Part shown: one piece after another, positions 37,561 to 45,340 of the stretch
How the letters are laid out: each line of letters opens with the position of its first letter
Numbering within the stretch: position 1 is the first letter of the stretch
From: an uncultured Bacteroidales bacterium
GTDB lineage: Bacteria; Bacteroidota; Bacteroidia; Bacteroidales; UBA932
Reading direction: 5' to 3'
Length of the DNA stretch: 48,555 nt
Assembly (NCBI GenBank): GCA_944326225.1
Contig: CALVDI010000011.1
Location: 1-48,555, forward strand
Program-made: the position numbers and the translations under genes
Notes under the pieces: model-generated
The model's input: the letters and a program-made list of their open reading frames with translations, nothing else
Told to the model about the DNA's origin: nothing
Database searches by the model: none

Positions 37561-39900
37561 TTAATTTCTAAGACCGTGTTCCCTGAATATCAGAAAACCT
37601 ATGTTGAACGAAGGATACCACTTGGCTTTCTCCGCCTTCTCATAATAGGCGCAGGAAAGCGAAATCGGCCCTATCGGAGACTGCCATACTAGAGCGGCAC
37701 TACCTACAAAACCGCCTTTAGGGAACGGATCAGAATACTCATACCCTCCGGCAGCAGTCTGCACCAGAGATCGGTATGGTTGAAAATATCCGCCTGTCAG
37801 ATGCAGAAACAACGTCTTGGTGAATTTTATTATAGGAGATACCGTCAGACCGGCATATGTAGGAGACCGGTATGCCGCAAGCATGAGAGTACGGCTGTGA
37901 ACCGTAGGCTGGAAAGCCGGCATAGCGATCATAGTTGAGGTATAGTCGCTCAGGTTCAAAGGCGATGAGACGGTAAAGTCAAAATTGTAACCAAGCGAGA
38001 ACCATCTGCCCATATCATAGTAGTCCTCCATATTGAGTCTAGCAAGAAACACATTGACCGGATGTTGCGATGCCGGAGACGGAGCTGTCGCATACATGGT
38101 TCCGTCAAAGTGTCTCTCATAGGCCAGCACGTAACGGAACTCCAGCAGCCGGCGCCTTCCTGACGAAGGATACATATTGTAGTCCAATGTACTCTGCGCC
38201 ATCTTCAGCCTGGCGGTGAAATATGACAGATAAGTCTTGTCCATCACATCATACTGAGTATAATTGTCAGCAGGAAAATAGTCATACCTGTTTACACCGG
38301 CTGTAACGCCGAATTCGAGCAGGATACTGCTGCTGTATGATATGGGTGTACCCATATTGACCGTAGCATAATATTCTGTCTCACGGATGTTACTGGCCAA
38401 TGAATTGGATATCAGAATACCTTGGCTGCTGCCGAAATAGTCAAATCTCTGAGCATTGAGCATGACCTCATAAAGAAACAGAGGCTTGATACCTACGTGC
38501 TGTCTGAAATATAATCCCAGCCCTGTAAAGAACTGACCTATGTCAAGATTGATGGCAGCGTTCCACGGATGCCTTGAAAAATGAGTATGGGACAGACCGA
38601 CATATCCCTGCATAAGAGATGAAGAGGAGATATTGCCTCCCACAGAAAGAGACAGCACGTTTTTCGGCACGGTTTGAAGCTTTAGTGTAAAAAGCGAATC
38701 CCTGTTCAGCACGGCTGTAGGATAGAATGACTGGACGGCATTGGTGGACAGGACCCTGTAGTAACCCCGCTTGGCCTGATTGAAAGAGAACACAGCCTTC
38801 TCGTCTGTTATTGTCGAGCTGATATATCTCTTCTGGTCGTCAGTAAGACATCCTTCCACAAAGACTGAGTCAAACTTCAGATCCAGACACTTCTGACGGA
38901 ATGCCACACGCATCGAATCCACTTCTTTCCGGGACCTTCTCCTGGATATACGCTCTTTGATTTCATCCATATAAAGCATAGCTGTATCATAGCCCTTCCG
39001 CACCAGTTCGTCTATCTTGTCGAATTCCAGAAGCGAATAGTCGTACACACCTGATACAAGTATGCCTTCAGCCTTGGGTATATCGTAGTCAGTATCCACC
39101 GTCATGATGGTCTCCAACTGCTTGTACAAGTCATCCTGATCCGCACTGATACGCTCTCCTCTTACGCACTTCGCTCCGATAATGACATCCGGCCGGTACC
39201 TGTCACGCATCTCCTCCCATGGGAAATTATTGTAAAAACCTCCGTCGAAAAGCAGGAGCGAGTCCAACTTTACAGGCTTGAAATAAGCTGGGAAAGTCAT
39301 CGAGGCCCTGATTGCCGTACCCAGATCTCCGCTGTCAGACACGTAAGGCTCCTTCTTCATCACATCCGCCGAGACACAGAAAAAAGGAATCATAAGGTTG
39401 TCAAAATCATAACCGGCGGCCGCAGAGGCATTGGAAAAAATCTGTACAAACGCAATATCCATGGGGAACGGAGACACAAGCGACGTCGGCAGAGAGAGCT
39501 TGACCTTGCGTCTGCCTCTTTCAAGTTCCTTCTCATCCCATTTCATATTGATGGTAATCATTGAAGGAGTAGGATACCCTGAATAAAGATGCGTGAAAAA
39601 TTCCCTTTCTCCCTCGCCCGTATACCATGTCCGGAACTCTTCAGTCTTCATCAGGGCTATCATATCATCTGGCGAAAGGCCTATGGCATAAAGACCTCCG
39701 ACTATGGAGCCTATAGATGTTCCTGAAATATAGTCTATAGGTATCCCGTTCTCCTCCAAAGCCTTTATCACTCCTATGTGCGAAAGGCCCTTGGCTCCTC
39801 CTCCGCTCAGAACAAGTCCGACCGACTGAGCGGCTGCCGGTATAGCAAAGAGCAGACACAATAAAAGTAAAAATATTGAGAATTTTCGGGACATCGTCAT
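37561..39900 (-). CDS. Outer-membrane patatin-like phospholipase (PlpD-like, type Vd)
   Basis: About 779 residues from ATG 39900 (ATG 39894 is equally possible). A start at 39918 is excluded because the -7 box is two bases upstream. A signal peptide (FSIFLLLLCLLFAIPAAAQ) precedes the patatin domain: oxyanion loop SGGGAKGLSH, nucleophile serine in GTSIGS (S68 counted from 39918) and aspartate in FDGGFYNNFP (D225 on that count). Residues ~330-420 look like a POTRA module, and ~430-785 like a 16-strand beta barrel ending in FNIGFLIFREHGLRN. This is the order of type Vd autotransporters such as PlpD, with the lipase displayed or released at the surface. It may also lack lipase activity; that is untested. 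Confidence 0.85.
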   Translation of the reverse strand: MTMSRKFSIFLLLLCLLFAIPAAAQSVGLVLSGGGAKGLSHIGVIKALEENGIPIDYISGTSIGSIVGGLYAIGLSPDDMIALMKTEEFRTWYTGEGEREFFTHLYSGYPTPSMITINMKWDEKELERGRRKVKLSLPTSLVSPFPMDIAFVQIFSNASAAAGYDFDNLMIPFFCVSADVMKKEPYVSDSGDLGTAIRASMTFPAYFKPVKLDSLLLFDGGFYNNFPWEEMRDRYRPDVIIGAKCVRGERISADQDDLYKQLETIMTVDTDYDIPKAEGILVSGVYDYSLLEFDKIDELVRKGYDTAMLYMDEIKERISRRRSRKEVDSMRVAFRQKCLDLKFDSVFVEGCLTDDQKRYISSTITDEKAVFSFNQAKRGYYRVLSTNAVQSFYPTAVLNRDSLFTLKLQTVPKNVLSLSVGGNISSSSLMQGYVGLSHTHFSRHPWNAAINLDIGQFFTGLGLYFRQHVGIKPLFLYEVMLNAQRFDYFGSSQGILISNSLASNIRETEYYATVNMGTPISYSSSILLEFGVTAGVNRYDYFPADNYTQYDVMDKTYLSYFTARLKMAQSTLDYNMYPSSGRRRLLEFRYVLAYERHFDGTMYATAPSPASQHPVNVFLARLNMEDYYDMGRWFSLGYNFDFTVSSPLNLSDYTSTMIAMPAFQPTVHSRTLMLAAYRSPTYAGLTVSPIIKFTKTLFLHLTGGYFQPYRSLVQTAAGGYEYSDPFPKGGFVGSAALVWQSPIGPISLSCAYYEKAEKAKWYPSFNIGFLIFREHGLRN

Positions 39901-39908
39901 TATCTTTG
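39901..39908 (+). promoter_or_regulatory. -7 element of the cyclophilin gene
   Basis: TATCTTTG, 32 bases before ATG 39941. A TTG sits at 39876-39878 with a 22-base spacer. It is the first arm of an 8-bp inverted repeat with the opposing -7 box. Confidence 0.5.
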
Positions 39909-39919
39909 TAAAATTCATT

Positions 39920-39951
39920 CAAAGATATAGAAACATCATCATGAAATCAAA
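39920..39951 (-). promoter_or_regulatory. Promoter of the patatin gene
   Basis: On the minus strand, TTTG (39951-39948), exactly 20 bases, then TATCTTTG (39927-39920): a full consensus. Its -33 part lies inside the first codons of the cyclophilin gene. It faces the -7 box at 39901-39908. Confidence 0.7.
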
Positions 39952-40618
39952 AATTTTTATCTGTATCATGGCCGCCCTTCTGGCCGTTGCATCATGCGGC
40001 AGCAGAGCCGGCTCAAACACAGAGACATCCACTACTGACAACACACAAAAAAACACCAGACAGACCAACTCTATGGACACCACTCTTGCTTTTAATCCGT
40101 CAGATCTGCCGGAAGAGCCCGTATTCGAGATCTACACTACTGAGGGCACCATCACCGTAATGCTCTACAAGGACACTCCCCTTCATCGGGACAACTTTAT
40201 CAAGCTGGCATCAGAAAAGTTCTATGACAGCCTGCTTTTCCACAGAGTCATCTACAACTTCATGATCCAGACCGGTGATCCTCTGACAAAAGATCCTGCG
40301 AACAAAGATGCCTTCGGCACCGGCGGACCGGGATACACCATTCCTGCCGAGATTCTACCGGGTCACACACACAAGAAAGGAGCACTTGCAGCGGCCAGAA
40401 CAGGCGACATCGCCAACCCCAAACGGGAATCCTCAGGCTCCCAGTTCTACATCGTACACAATCCGGAATACTGTTCCCATCTCGACGGACAATACACTAT
40501 ATTCGGAGAGACCCTGGACGGATTTGATGTCATAGACCGTATCGCATCCGTGCGGACTGACTCTATGGACCGTCCTGTCAAAGATGTAAAAATCATCTCT
40601 ATAAGACCTATCCTATAG
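39941..40618 (+). CDS. Cyclophilin-type peptidyl-prolyl isomerase lipoprotein
   Basis: 225 residues. Lipobox LAVASC with the cysteine near residue 19, then a threonine/asparagine-rich linker to ~50. The cyclophilin domain (~58-222) shows LFHRVIYNFMIQTGDP, GPGYTIPAEI, GALAAAR and SSGSQFYIV, the catalytic and core signatures. It should speed proline isomerisation of periplasmic or outer-membrane proteins. The nitroreductase gene follows after six bases. Confidence 0.93.
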   Translation: MKSKIFICIMAALLAVASCGSRAGSNTETSTTDNTQKNTRQTNSMDTTLAFNPSDLPEEPVFEIYTTEGTITVMLYKDTPLHRDNFIKLASEKFYDSLLFHRVIYNFMIQTGDPLTKDPANKDAFGTGGPGYTIPAEILPGHTHKKGALAAARTGDIANPKRESSGSQFYIVHNPEYCSHLDGQYTIFGETLDGFDVIDRIASVRTDSMDRPVKDVKIISIRPIL

Positions 40619-40624
40619 CGGAGT

Positions 40625-41203
40625 ATGGATGTTAGAGAAGCCCTAAGTAAAAGCAGAAGCTACAGACGCTTTTATCAGGACGCCGTCATATCTGATAGCG
40701 ACCTGATGACCATAGCGGATGCAGCCCGCCTATCTCCTTCAGGACGTAATATCCAGGCCTTAAAGTTTCTAATATCAAACAACCCAGAACTGAACGGACG
40801 GATTTTCCCATACCTGGCATGGGCCGGGTACCTGACAGACTGGAACGGTCCTGAGGAAAGAGAGCGTCCTTCCGCATACATCATACAAATGCTGGACAAA
40901 AACATTACATCCAATATTATGTCAGAAGACTGCGGCATAACAGCCCAGAGTATGCTCCTCCAGGCGACTGAACTCGGATACGGCGGCTGCATCATAGCCG
41001 CTGTCAGGAGAAAGGAACTTCACGCAGTGCTGGAACTTGATGACAGATACAGCATCATGAATGTCATCGCCCTAGGCAAGCCGAAGGAGACAGTCATAAT
41101 TGAAGACATGAAAGACGGAGAATATAGATACTGGAGAGATGCAGACGGGACTCACCATGTGCCCAAACGCAGCCTTGATGAACTGGTCATACTGAAAAAA
41201 TAA
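40625..41203 (+). CDS. Nitroreductase-family flavoprotein
   Basis: 192 residues, short for the family. FMN-binding pieces: SRSYRRFYQD near the start, ARLSPSGRNIQALKFLI, and the glycine-rich ATELGYGGCIIAAV. The end carries WRDADGTHHVPKRSLDELV. It probably reduces nitro compounds or quinones with NAD(P)H as a homodimer in the cytoplasm. Substrate unknown. It appears co-transcribed with the cyclophilin gene, without a clear functional link. Confidence 0.85.
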   Translation: MDVREALSKSRSYRRFYQDAVISDSDLMTIADAARLSPSGRNIQALKFLISNNPELNGRIFPYLAWAGYLTDWNGPEERERPSAYIIQMLDKNITSNIMSEDCGITAQSMLLQATELGYGGCIIAAVRRKELHAVLELDDRYSIMNVIALGKPKETVIIEDMKDGEYRYWRDADGTHHVPKRSLDELVILKK

Positions 41204-41233
41204 CACACCCCAAATCTCACGACTTAGGGTGTG
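41204..41233 (+). terminator. Hairpin after the nitroreductase gene
   Basis: CACACCC (41204-41210) pairs with GGGTGTG (41227-41233). No T-run follows, so termination would be weak or factor-assisted. Confidence 0.4.
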
Positions 41234-41240
41234 CTGCTTA

Positions 41241-41309
41241 ACTTAACCTAAAACTTAACCTATGAAAAAACTATCAACCAAATATATTACAAATCCTGTG
41301 CCAAACTAA
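41241..41309 (+). other. Orphan leader: repeat ACTTAACCTA x2 and a 15-codon frame
   Basis: ACTTAACCTA occurs at 41241-41250 and 41253-41262, ending in the ATG of a 15-codon frame (MKKLSTKYITNPVPN, 41262-41309). This looks like the 5' leader and start of a Bacteroidota exported-protein gene whose body is missing. The frame overlaps the stop of the opposite gene. It may be chance. Confidence 0.3.
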
Positions 41310-42604
41310 TTATTTCCTCCTGCAAAATCTACAGATTCTATACTGAAATCGAAAGGTACCGCGCTCTGCACCCATGTGTTTCCCCCATCCGCAGTATAAT
41401 ATATCGTTCCTGAAGCCCCGCTTGAAGACATTACCGAGCATACGCCCCTGACAGCATCTCTAAGGAATGACACAGACGACACCCTTCCTGACGAATAGGC
41501 ATTGGCAGCCGGACTGATTTCCTGCCTTGTCACAAAACCGTCAGTTGTCAGATACATTCTACCGCCTGTCGCTGCTGCCCATATATAGGTGTCATAACAC
41601 ATATCCAGCGCAGTTATATCGGCATCGCTGTCAAGCACAGCCTCCCAGGTCAATCCTCCGTCCTTGGAACACAGCACCCCCATTGCATTGGTTCCTGAAA
41701 GATACAGCACCCTGTCTGACGAAACTGTTATGTCAGTCAGTTCCTGTAGTGAATGTACCGCACTGACAGGCATCCCATACCATGTGGCCCCTCCGTCAGA
41801 TGAATAATCAATCACAGCTTGTCCGTCTTCCGTCCTGCCGCAGCACCAAAGTTCACGTCCCAGGACAGCAACAGCCGAATAAGATACCGCCGACAGGGAC
41901 TCTCCGCATACACTCCACGAACTGCCGCCATTAACCGTCTTCAATATCAAGCATGTATCAGCTGTAACAGCCCAGGCAGTGTCACTGTCATGTGCGACCA
42001 CAGCCGCCATGGACACAGGCCGCGCTGTCCGTACAGACGCCCCTTGATTGGTCCAATTGGCCCCGCCGTCTGATGTATGCATGATCACATTCTGGGCTCG
42101 AAGTGTATCCGCCTCCCCCACTATCCAGCAATTCTGATCATTGACTGTACACACGTCTGTCAGTTTAACATCAGGCACTGTGGACGGAGTACCCTGCCTT
42201 GTCCACGACCTTCCGGCATCTGTAGTGTAGAGAATGGTGCCATACCCGCTGTCTCCTGCTCCTACTGCCCAGCCTGCAGTGATGATATCCATAACGACAT
42301 CGCAGACAACCTCTCCTCCCGCCGCTATATTGACTTGTTTCATAAGCGGATAGTATCCACCCATACTGAATCTTATTCCCTGAAGGCCGTCCGGCACCCC
42401 TTCATAGAAGTACGCTCCCTCAGAATCTGTCATGACCGCTGAATCTCCGTACATAACTGACACACCTTCCAAAGGTTCTCCGGACACAGATGCTGTAACA
42501 TGTCCGCTCAGACTGCCCCACCCGGCCGTCGGCTTCTTACATCCCGGCAGTGACACCGCTGCCACTGCCAGGAATACGGCCAAAATATATACTGTCTTTC
42601 TCAT
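41306..42604 (-). CDS. Lipoprotein with carboxypeptidase-regulatory-like and YCF48/BNR repeats
   Basis: 432 residues. Signal and lipobox (VSLPGC, cysteine ~22). Residues ~33-108 form a carboxypeptidase-regulatory-like beta sandwich (GSLSGHVTASVSGEPLEGVS). Then about six BNR/Asp-box repeats: TTDAGRSW, TSDGGANW, TVNGGSSW, SSDGGATW, SKDGGLTW and TADGGNTW. That is a six-bladed propeller like YCF48/HCF136 or sialidase propellers, without sialidase catalytic residues that I could see. Likely a surface or periplasmic binding lipoprotein. It follows another lipoprotein gene by 31 bases but has its own promoter. Confidence 0.75.
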   Translation of the reverse strand: MRKTVYILAVFLAVAAVSLPGCKKPTAGWGSLSGHVTASVSGEPLEGVSVMYGDSAVMTDSEGAYFYEGVPDGLQGIRFSMGGYYPLMKQVNIAAGGEVVCDVVMDIITAGWAVGAGDSGYGTILYTTDAGRSWTRQGTPSTVPDVKLTDVCTVNDQNCWIVGEADTLRAQNVIMHTSDGGANWTNQGASVRTARPVSMAAVVAHDSDTAWAVTADTCLILKTVNGGSSWSVCGESLSAVSYSAVAVLGRELWCCGRTEDGQAVIDYSSDGGATWYGMPVSAVHSLQELTDITVSSDRVLYLSGTNAMGVLCSKDGGLTWEAVLDSDADITALDMCYDTYIWAAATGGRMYLTTDGFVTRQEISPAANAYSSGRVSSVSFLRDAVRGVCSVMSSSGASGTIYYTADGGNTWVQSAVPFDFSIESVDFAGGNN

Positions 42605-42621
42605 AATCGCACTTTACAGCG

Positions 42622-42653
42622 CGAAAGTAATAATTTCAGATAAAATCTACAAA
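42622..42653 (-). promoter_or_regulatory. Promoter of the propeller lipoprotein gene
   Basis: On the minus strand, TTTG (42653-42650), a 20-base spacer and TACTTTCG (42629-42622), one mismatch. It overlaps the 3' end of the upstream lipoprotein gene. Confidence 0.5.
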
Positions 42654-43952
42654 ACGGCTGACGGTTCCCGCCTGCAGGACAACTCTGGATTGACCTGCAA
42701 GACCTGAGCGGAATATCAATCCAGGAGCACTGCTCTCCCCCGGGACTGGATCCGGGAACTCCTCCTTGGACGGCACCTGTATCTCCTTTATAAGAAGCTT
42801 TCCTGATTCAAAATTGGAGTTGATCGGACAAGCGAGATACACCATGGTTTCGCCAAACGATGAATAACCGTCATCAGGTTCTGAACCCACATACAAACCG
42901 GTAGCTCCGTCCTCGAAGCGGAAGTTGCCAAATCTACTGCCCATATAATATATCCCGTCACCTACTATAATTGATTTAAGAATTTCCTCATCAGACATTC
43001 CTGCGTAATACTCAGGATATTCCTCCCTGAATTGTTCAGGCCAATTAAAGACATCAGGCACAGTATACATATCGGCATAATATTCCGTATTACTACCCAT
43101 CGTCATCTCCGTGCTCATGCCGTAAGTAATACCTCCATCCTCCCATTGCTGGGTAACCGGGACAAATTCAGTAATACTGAGATCGCCCGGAAGCGGCACG
43201 GACGGGTCTACCTCAGGGCGAGGCACTTCAAACATATAACTACCTGTAACATCCACACCGTCTGTCGTAATGAAATAAGCATACAGGTCTCCGTACACGA
43301 AATAGCCCCCTATCAGCTCCTCCGGAATGACGATTCTTTCCATCTCCACGCCATCTGATGTCCGATTATTCTCATCTATCCATGTGGAATTAATTACTTC
43401 TTCCATGAAACCGTCAAGACCGCCATAATACTCATCGGCCTCACCCTGGGGTATCAAACCGAAACTGCATACATAATCATCCCCGTGATGTGAGGTTTTC
43501 AAACGTATCAACGCACGGCTGAGATACTCCACTGTGACACCGGTGGTGAGGGCGCAGACCTGAGCCTTGACCGGAGCGGACACCTCGCCCGTTGAAGATA
43601 CCGCACGGGCATATACCGTATATGGTCCGAAATCCAAAGGCTCGGAGCAGTCGTACTCCACTGTCGCGGCTGTCGCGCCGTCCGAAAGCTCAATGCGCTG
43701 AACTCCGTCCATCTCTCCGGCCTTGAACGCCACCGAGTCGGTCTTCATGTTCACGGCACGGCAAACAGCATACTCAATGGTCCGAGTACCCTCTCCGCAC
43801 TCAAAATCAAGCTTGAAATATCCGTCTCTCACATCCGAGACTGATACAGACACATAGTTCTCTGAGGGAGTGATCTCTTTGTCATCGTCCAAAAGACTGC
43901 AGGATACCAGCGGCAGAAGAGCCGAACACATTACTATAAAACACTTTTTCAT
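42636..43952 (-). CDS. Lipoprotein of unknown function
   Basis: 439 residues from ATG 43952 (MKKCFIVMCSALLPLVSC, lipobox cysteine at 18). The open frame reaches back to 44111 inside the transporter gene, but only the 43952 start gives a signal peptide. Residues ~27-115 and ~120-230 look like immunoglobulin or fibronectin-type beta sandwiches (YFKLDFECGEGTRTIEYAVC, PYTVYARAVSSTGEVSAPVK). The C-terminal half (~245-439) is aromatic-rich with acidic loops. I recognise no family. Same-strand position behind the transporter and hexosaminidase genes suggests a surface glycan-binding role, which is inference. Confidence 0.7.
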   Translation of the reverse strand: MKKCFIVMCSALLPLVSCSLLDDDKEITPSENYVSVSVSDVRDGYFKLDFECGEGTRTIEYAVCRAVNMKTDSVAFKAGEMDGVQRIELSDGATAATVEYDCSEPLDFGPYTVYARAVSSTGEVSAPVKAQVCALTTGVTVEYLSRALIRLKTSHHGDDYVCSFGLIPQGEADEYYGGLDGFMEEVINSTWIDENNRTSDGVEMERIVIPEELIGGYFVYGDLYAYFITTDGVDVTGSYMFEVPRPEVDPSVPLPGDLSITEFVPVTQQWEDGGITYGMSTEMTMGSNTEYYADMYTVPDVFNWPEQFREEYPEYYAGMSDEEILKSIIVGDGIYYMGSRFGNFRFEDGATGLYVGSEPDDGYSSFGETMVYLACPINSNFESGKLLIKEIQVPSKEEFPDPVPGESSAPGLIFRSGLAGQSRVVLQAGTVSRFVDFI

Positions 43953-43978
43953 ATCAAATAAGTTTAATGTTTTGAAGG

Positions 43979-45334
43979 TTAATGTAAGTGTTCTGCATTT
44001 GTGACGCTCTTTTTGATTCCGGACCACGCAGCGGCCTTGCCGTCGTGCTTGTGCTGGAAGATCAGGGCGAACAATATGGCTACCACCAGGGCATAGGCTG
44101 CGAAGAGCCACCAGGCATGACTCCAGCCTGTCATCACGGTATGCCAGTCAATGACTCCGTCGGCTCCGGGTATCTTATGCGAGTTCACCAGGGCATTAAC
44201 GACAGCCTGGGCTCCGATAGTACCGGCCGCCGCTCCCACACCGTTGGTCATCAGCATGAAGAGTCCCTGGGCACTGGAGCGGATAGAGTTGTCCGTAGTC
44301 TGATTGACAAAGAGCGAGCCCGAGATGTTGAAGAAGTCGAAGGCCACTCCGTACACTATCATGGACAGGACAATCAGCCATACGCCGCTGCCGGGATTGC
44401 CGATTGCGAAGAATCCGAAACGCAGCACCCACGCCAGCATGGCTATGAGCATCACGTTCTTTATACCATAGCGTCTGAGGAAGAACGGTATCAGCAGGAT
44501 ACAAAGGGTCTCCGATATCTGGGACAGGGATATCAGCATATTTGAATGCTCAACACCGAACGTTCCCTGATACTCGGACAGGTTGCCGAAGTCCGCCAGG
44601 AAGGGATTGGCAAAACCGTTGGTAATCTGCAATGCGACTCCGAGCAGCATGGAGAAGATGAAAAACACGGCCATCTTTCTCTGTCTGAACAGGGTAAATG
44701 CCCTGAGACCCATAGCGTCCACCAGCGACTTCTTATGCGTCGTCTTATTCACCGGGCACTCAGGCAGGGTCAGGGTATACAGAGCCAGAATGATACTCAG
44801 AGCACCCGATACCACATACTGCATGGATGTCTCCTGCATGGCCGCCCCGCCGACCTTTACCAGATCCACGAACCACATGGAGCAGATGAAGCCCACCGTA
44901 CCCCATACTCTGATCGGCGGAAAGTCCTTAACCGGATCCAGTCCGGACTTTTCCAGGACTGTATACGATACCGAATTGGATATGGCAATCGTAGGCATGA
45001 AGAATGCTATGCTGAGGGTGTAAAGGCCGAAGAGCACTCCGAACTCCACGTCAGCTCCTACTGACACCCCGTATATGCCGGCTCCGATCATAGCCGCTCC
45101 GGCCACCGCATGACACAGACCCAGCAGCCTCTGGGCCTGAATCCACTTGTCGGCTATGATACCCATTATCGCAGGCATGAAGATGGACACAATTCCCTGA
45201 ACGGAATAGAACCATCCGATCCGGCTTCCGAAACCGGCCTCCGCAAGATAACGGCCCTGGCTCGTCAGATACGCTCCCCACACTGCGAACTGCAGGAAAC
45301 TGAGCAGGATCAATTTAAATTTCTGAGCTTTCAT
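43979..45334 (-). CDS. NupG-like MFS transporter (nucleoside:H+ symporter family)
   Basis: 451 residues, about 12 membrane helices. The start LILLSFLQFAVWGAYLTSQGRYL and the GWFYSVQGIVSIFMPAIMGIIADKW segment match the nucleoside:proton symporter family (NupG/XapB). It lies six bases behind a beta-hexosaminidase gene and is the only transporter in this cluster. Its true cargo here may be N-acetylhexosamine or another product of the hydrolases instead of nucleosides. That is inference; the family's known substrate is nucleosides. Confidence 0.8.
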   Translation of the reverse strand: MKAQKFKLILLSFLQFAVWGAYLTSQGRYLAEAGFGSRIGWFYSVQGIVSIFMPAIMGIIADKWIQAQRLLGLCHAVAGAAMIGAGIYGVSVGADVEFGVLFGLYTLSIAFFMPTIAISNSVSYTVLEKSGLDPVKDFPPIRVWGTVGFICSMWFVDLVKVGGAAMQETSMQYVVSGALSIILALYTLTLPECPVNKTTHKKSLVDAMGLRAFTLFRQRKMAVFFIFSMLLGVALQITNGFANPFLADFGNLSEYQGTFGVEHSNMLISLSQISETLCILLIPFFLRRYGIKNVMLIAMLAWVLRFGFFAIGNPGSGVWLIVLSMIVYGVAFDFFNISGSLFVNQTTDNSIRSSAQGLFMLMTNGVGAAAGTIGAQAVVNALVNSHKIPGADGVIDWHTVMTGWSHAWWLFAAYALVVAILFALIFQHKHDGKAAAWSGIKKSVTNAEHLH

Positions 45335-45340
45335 ACTATA

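Noticed and set aside
43953-44111. A 53-codon upstream extension of the lipoprotein at 42636-43952
   Set aside because: It lies inside the transporter gene and would bury the lipoprotein signal peptide.
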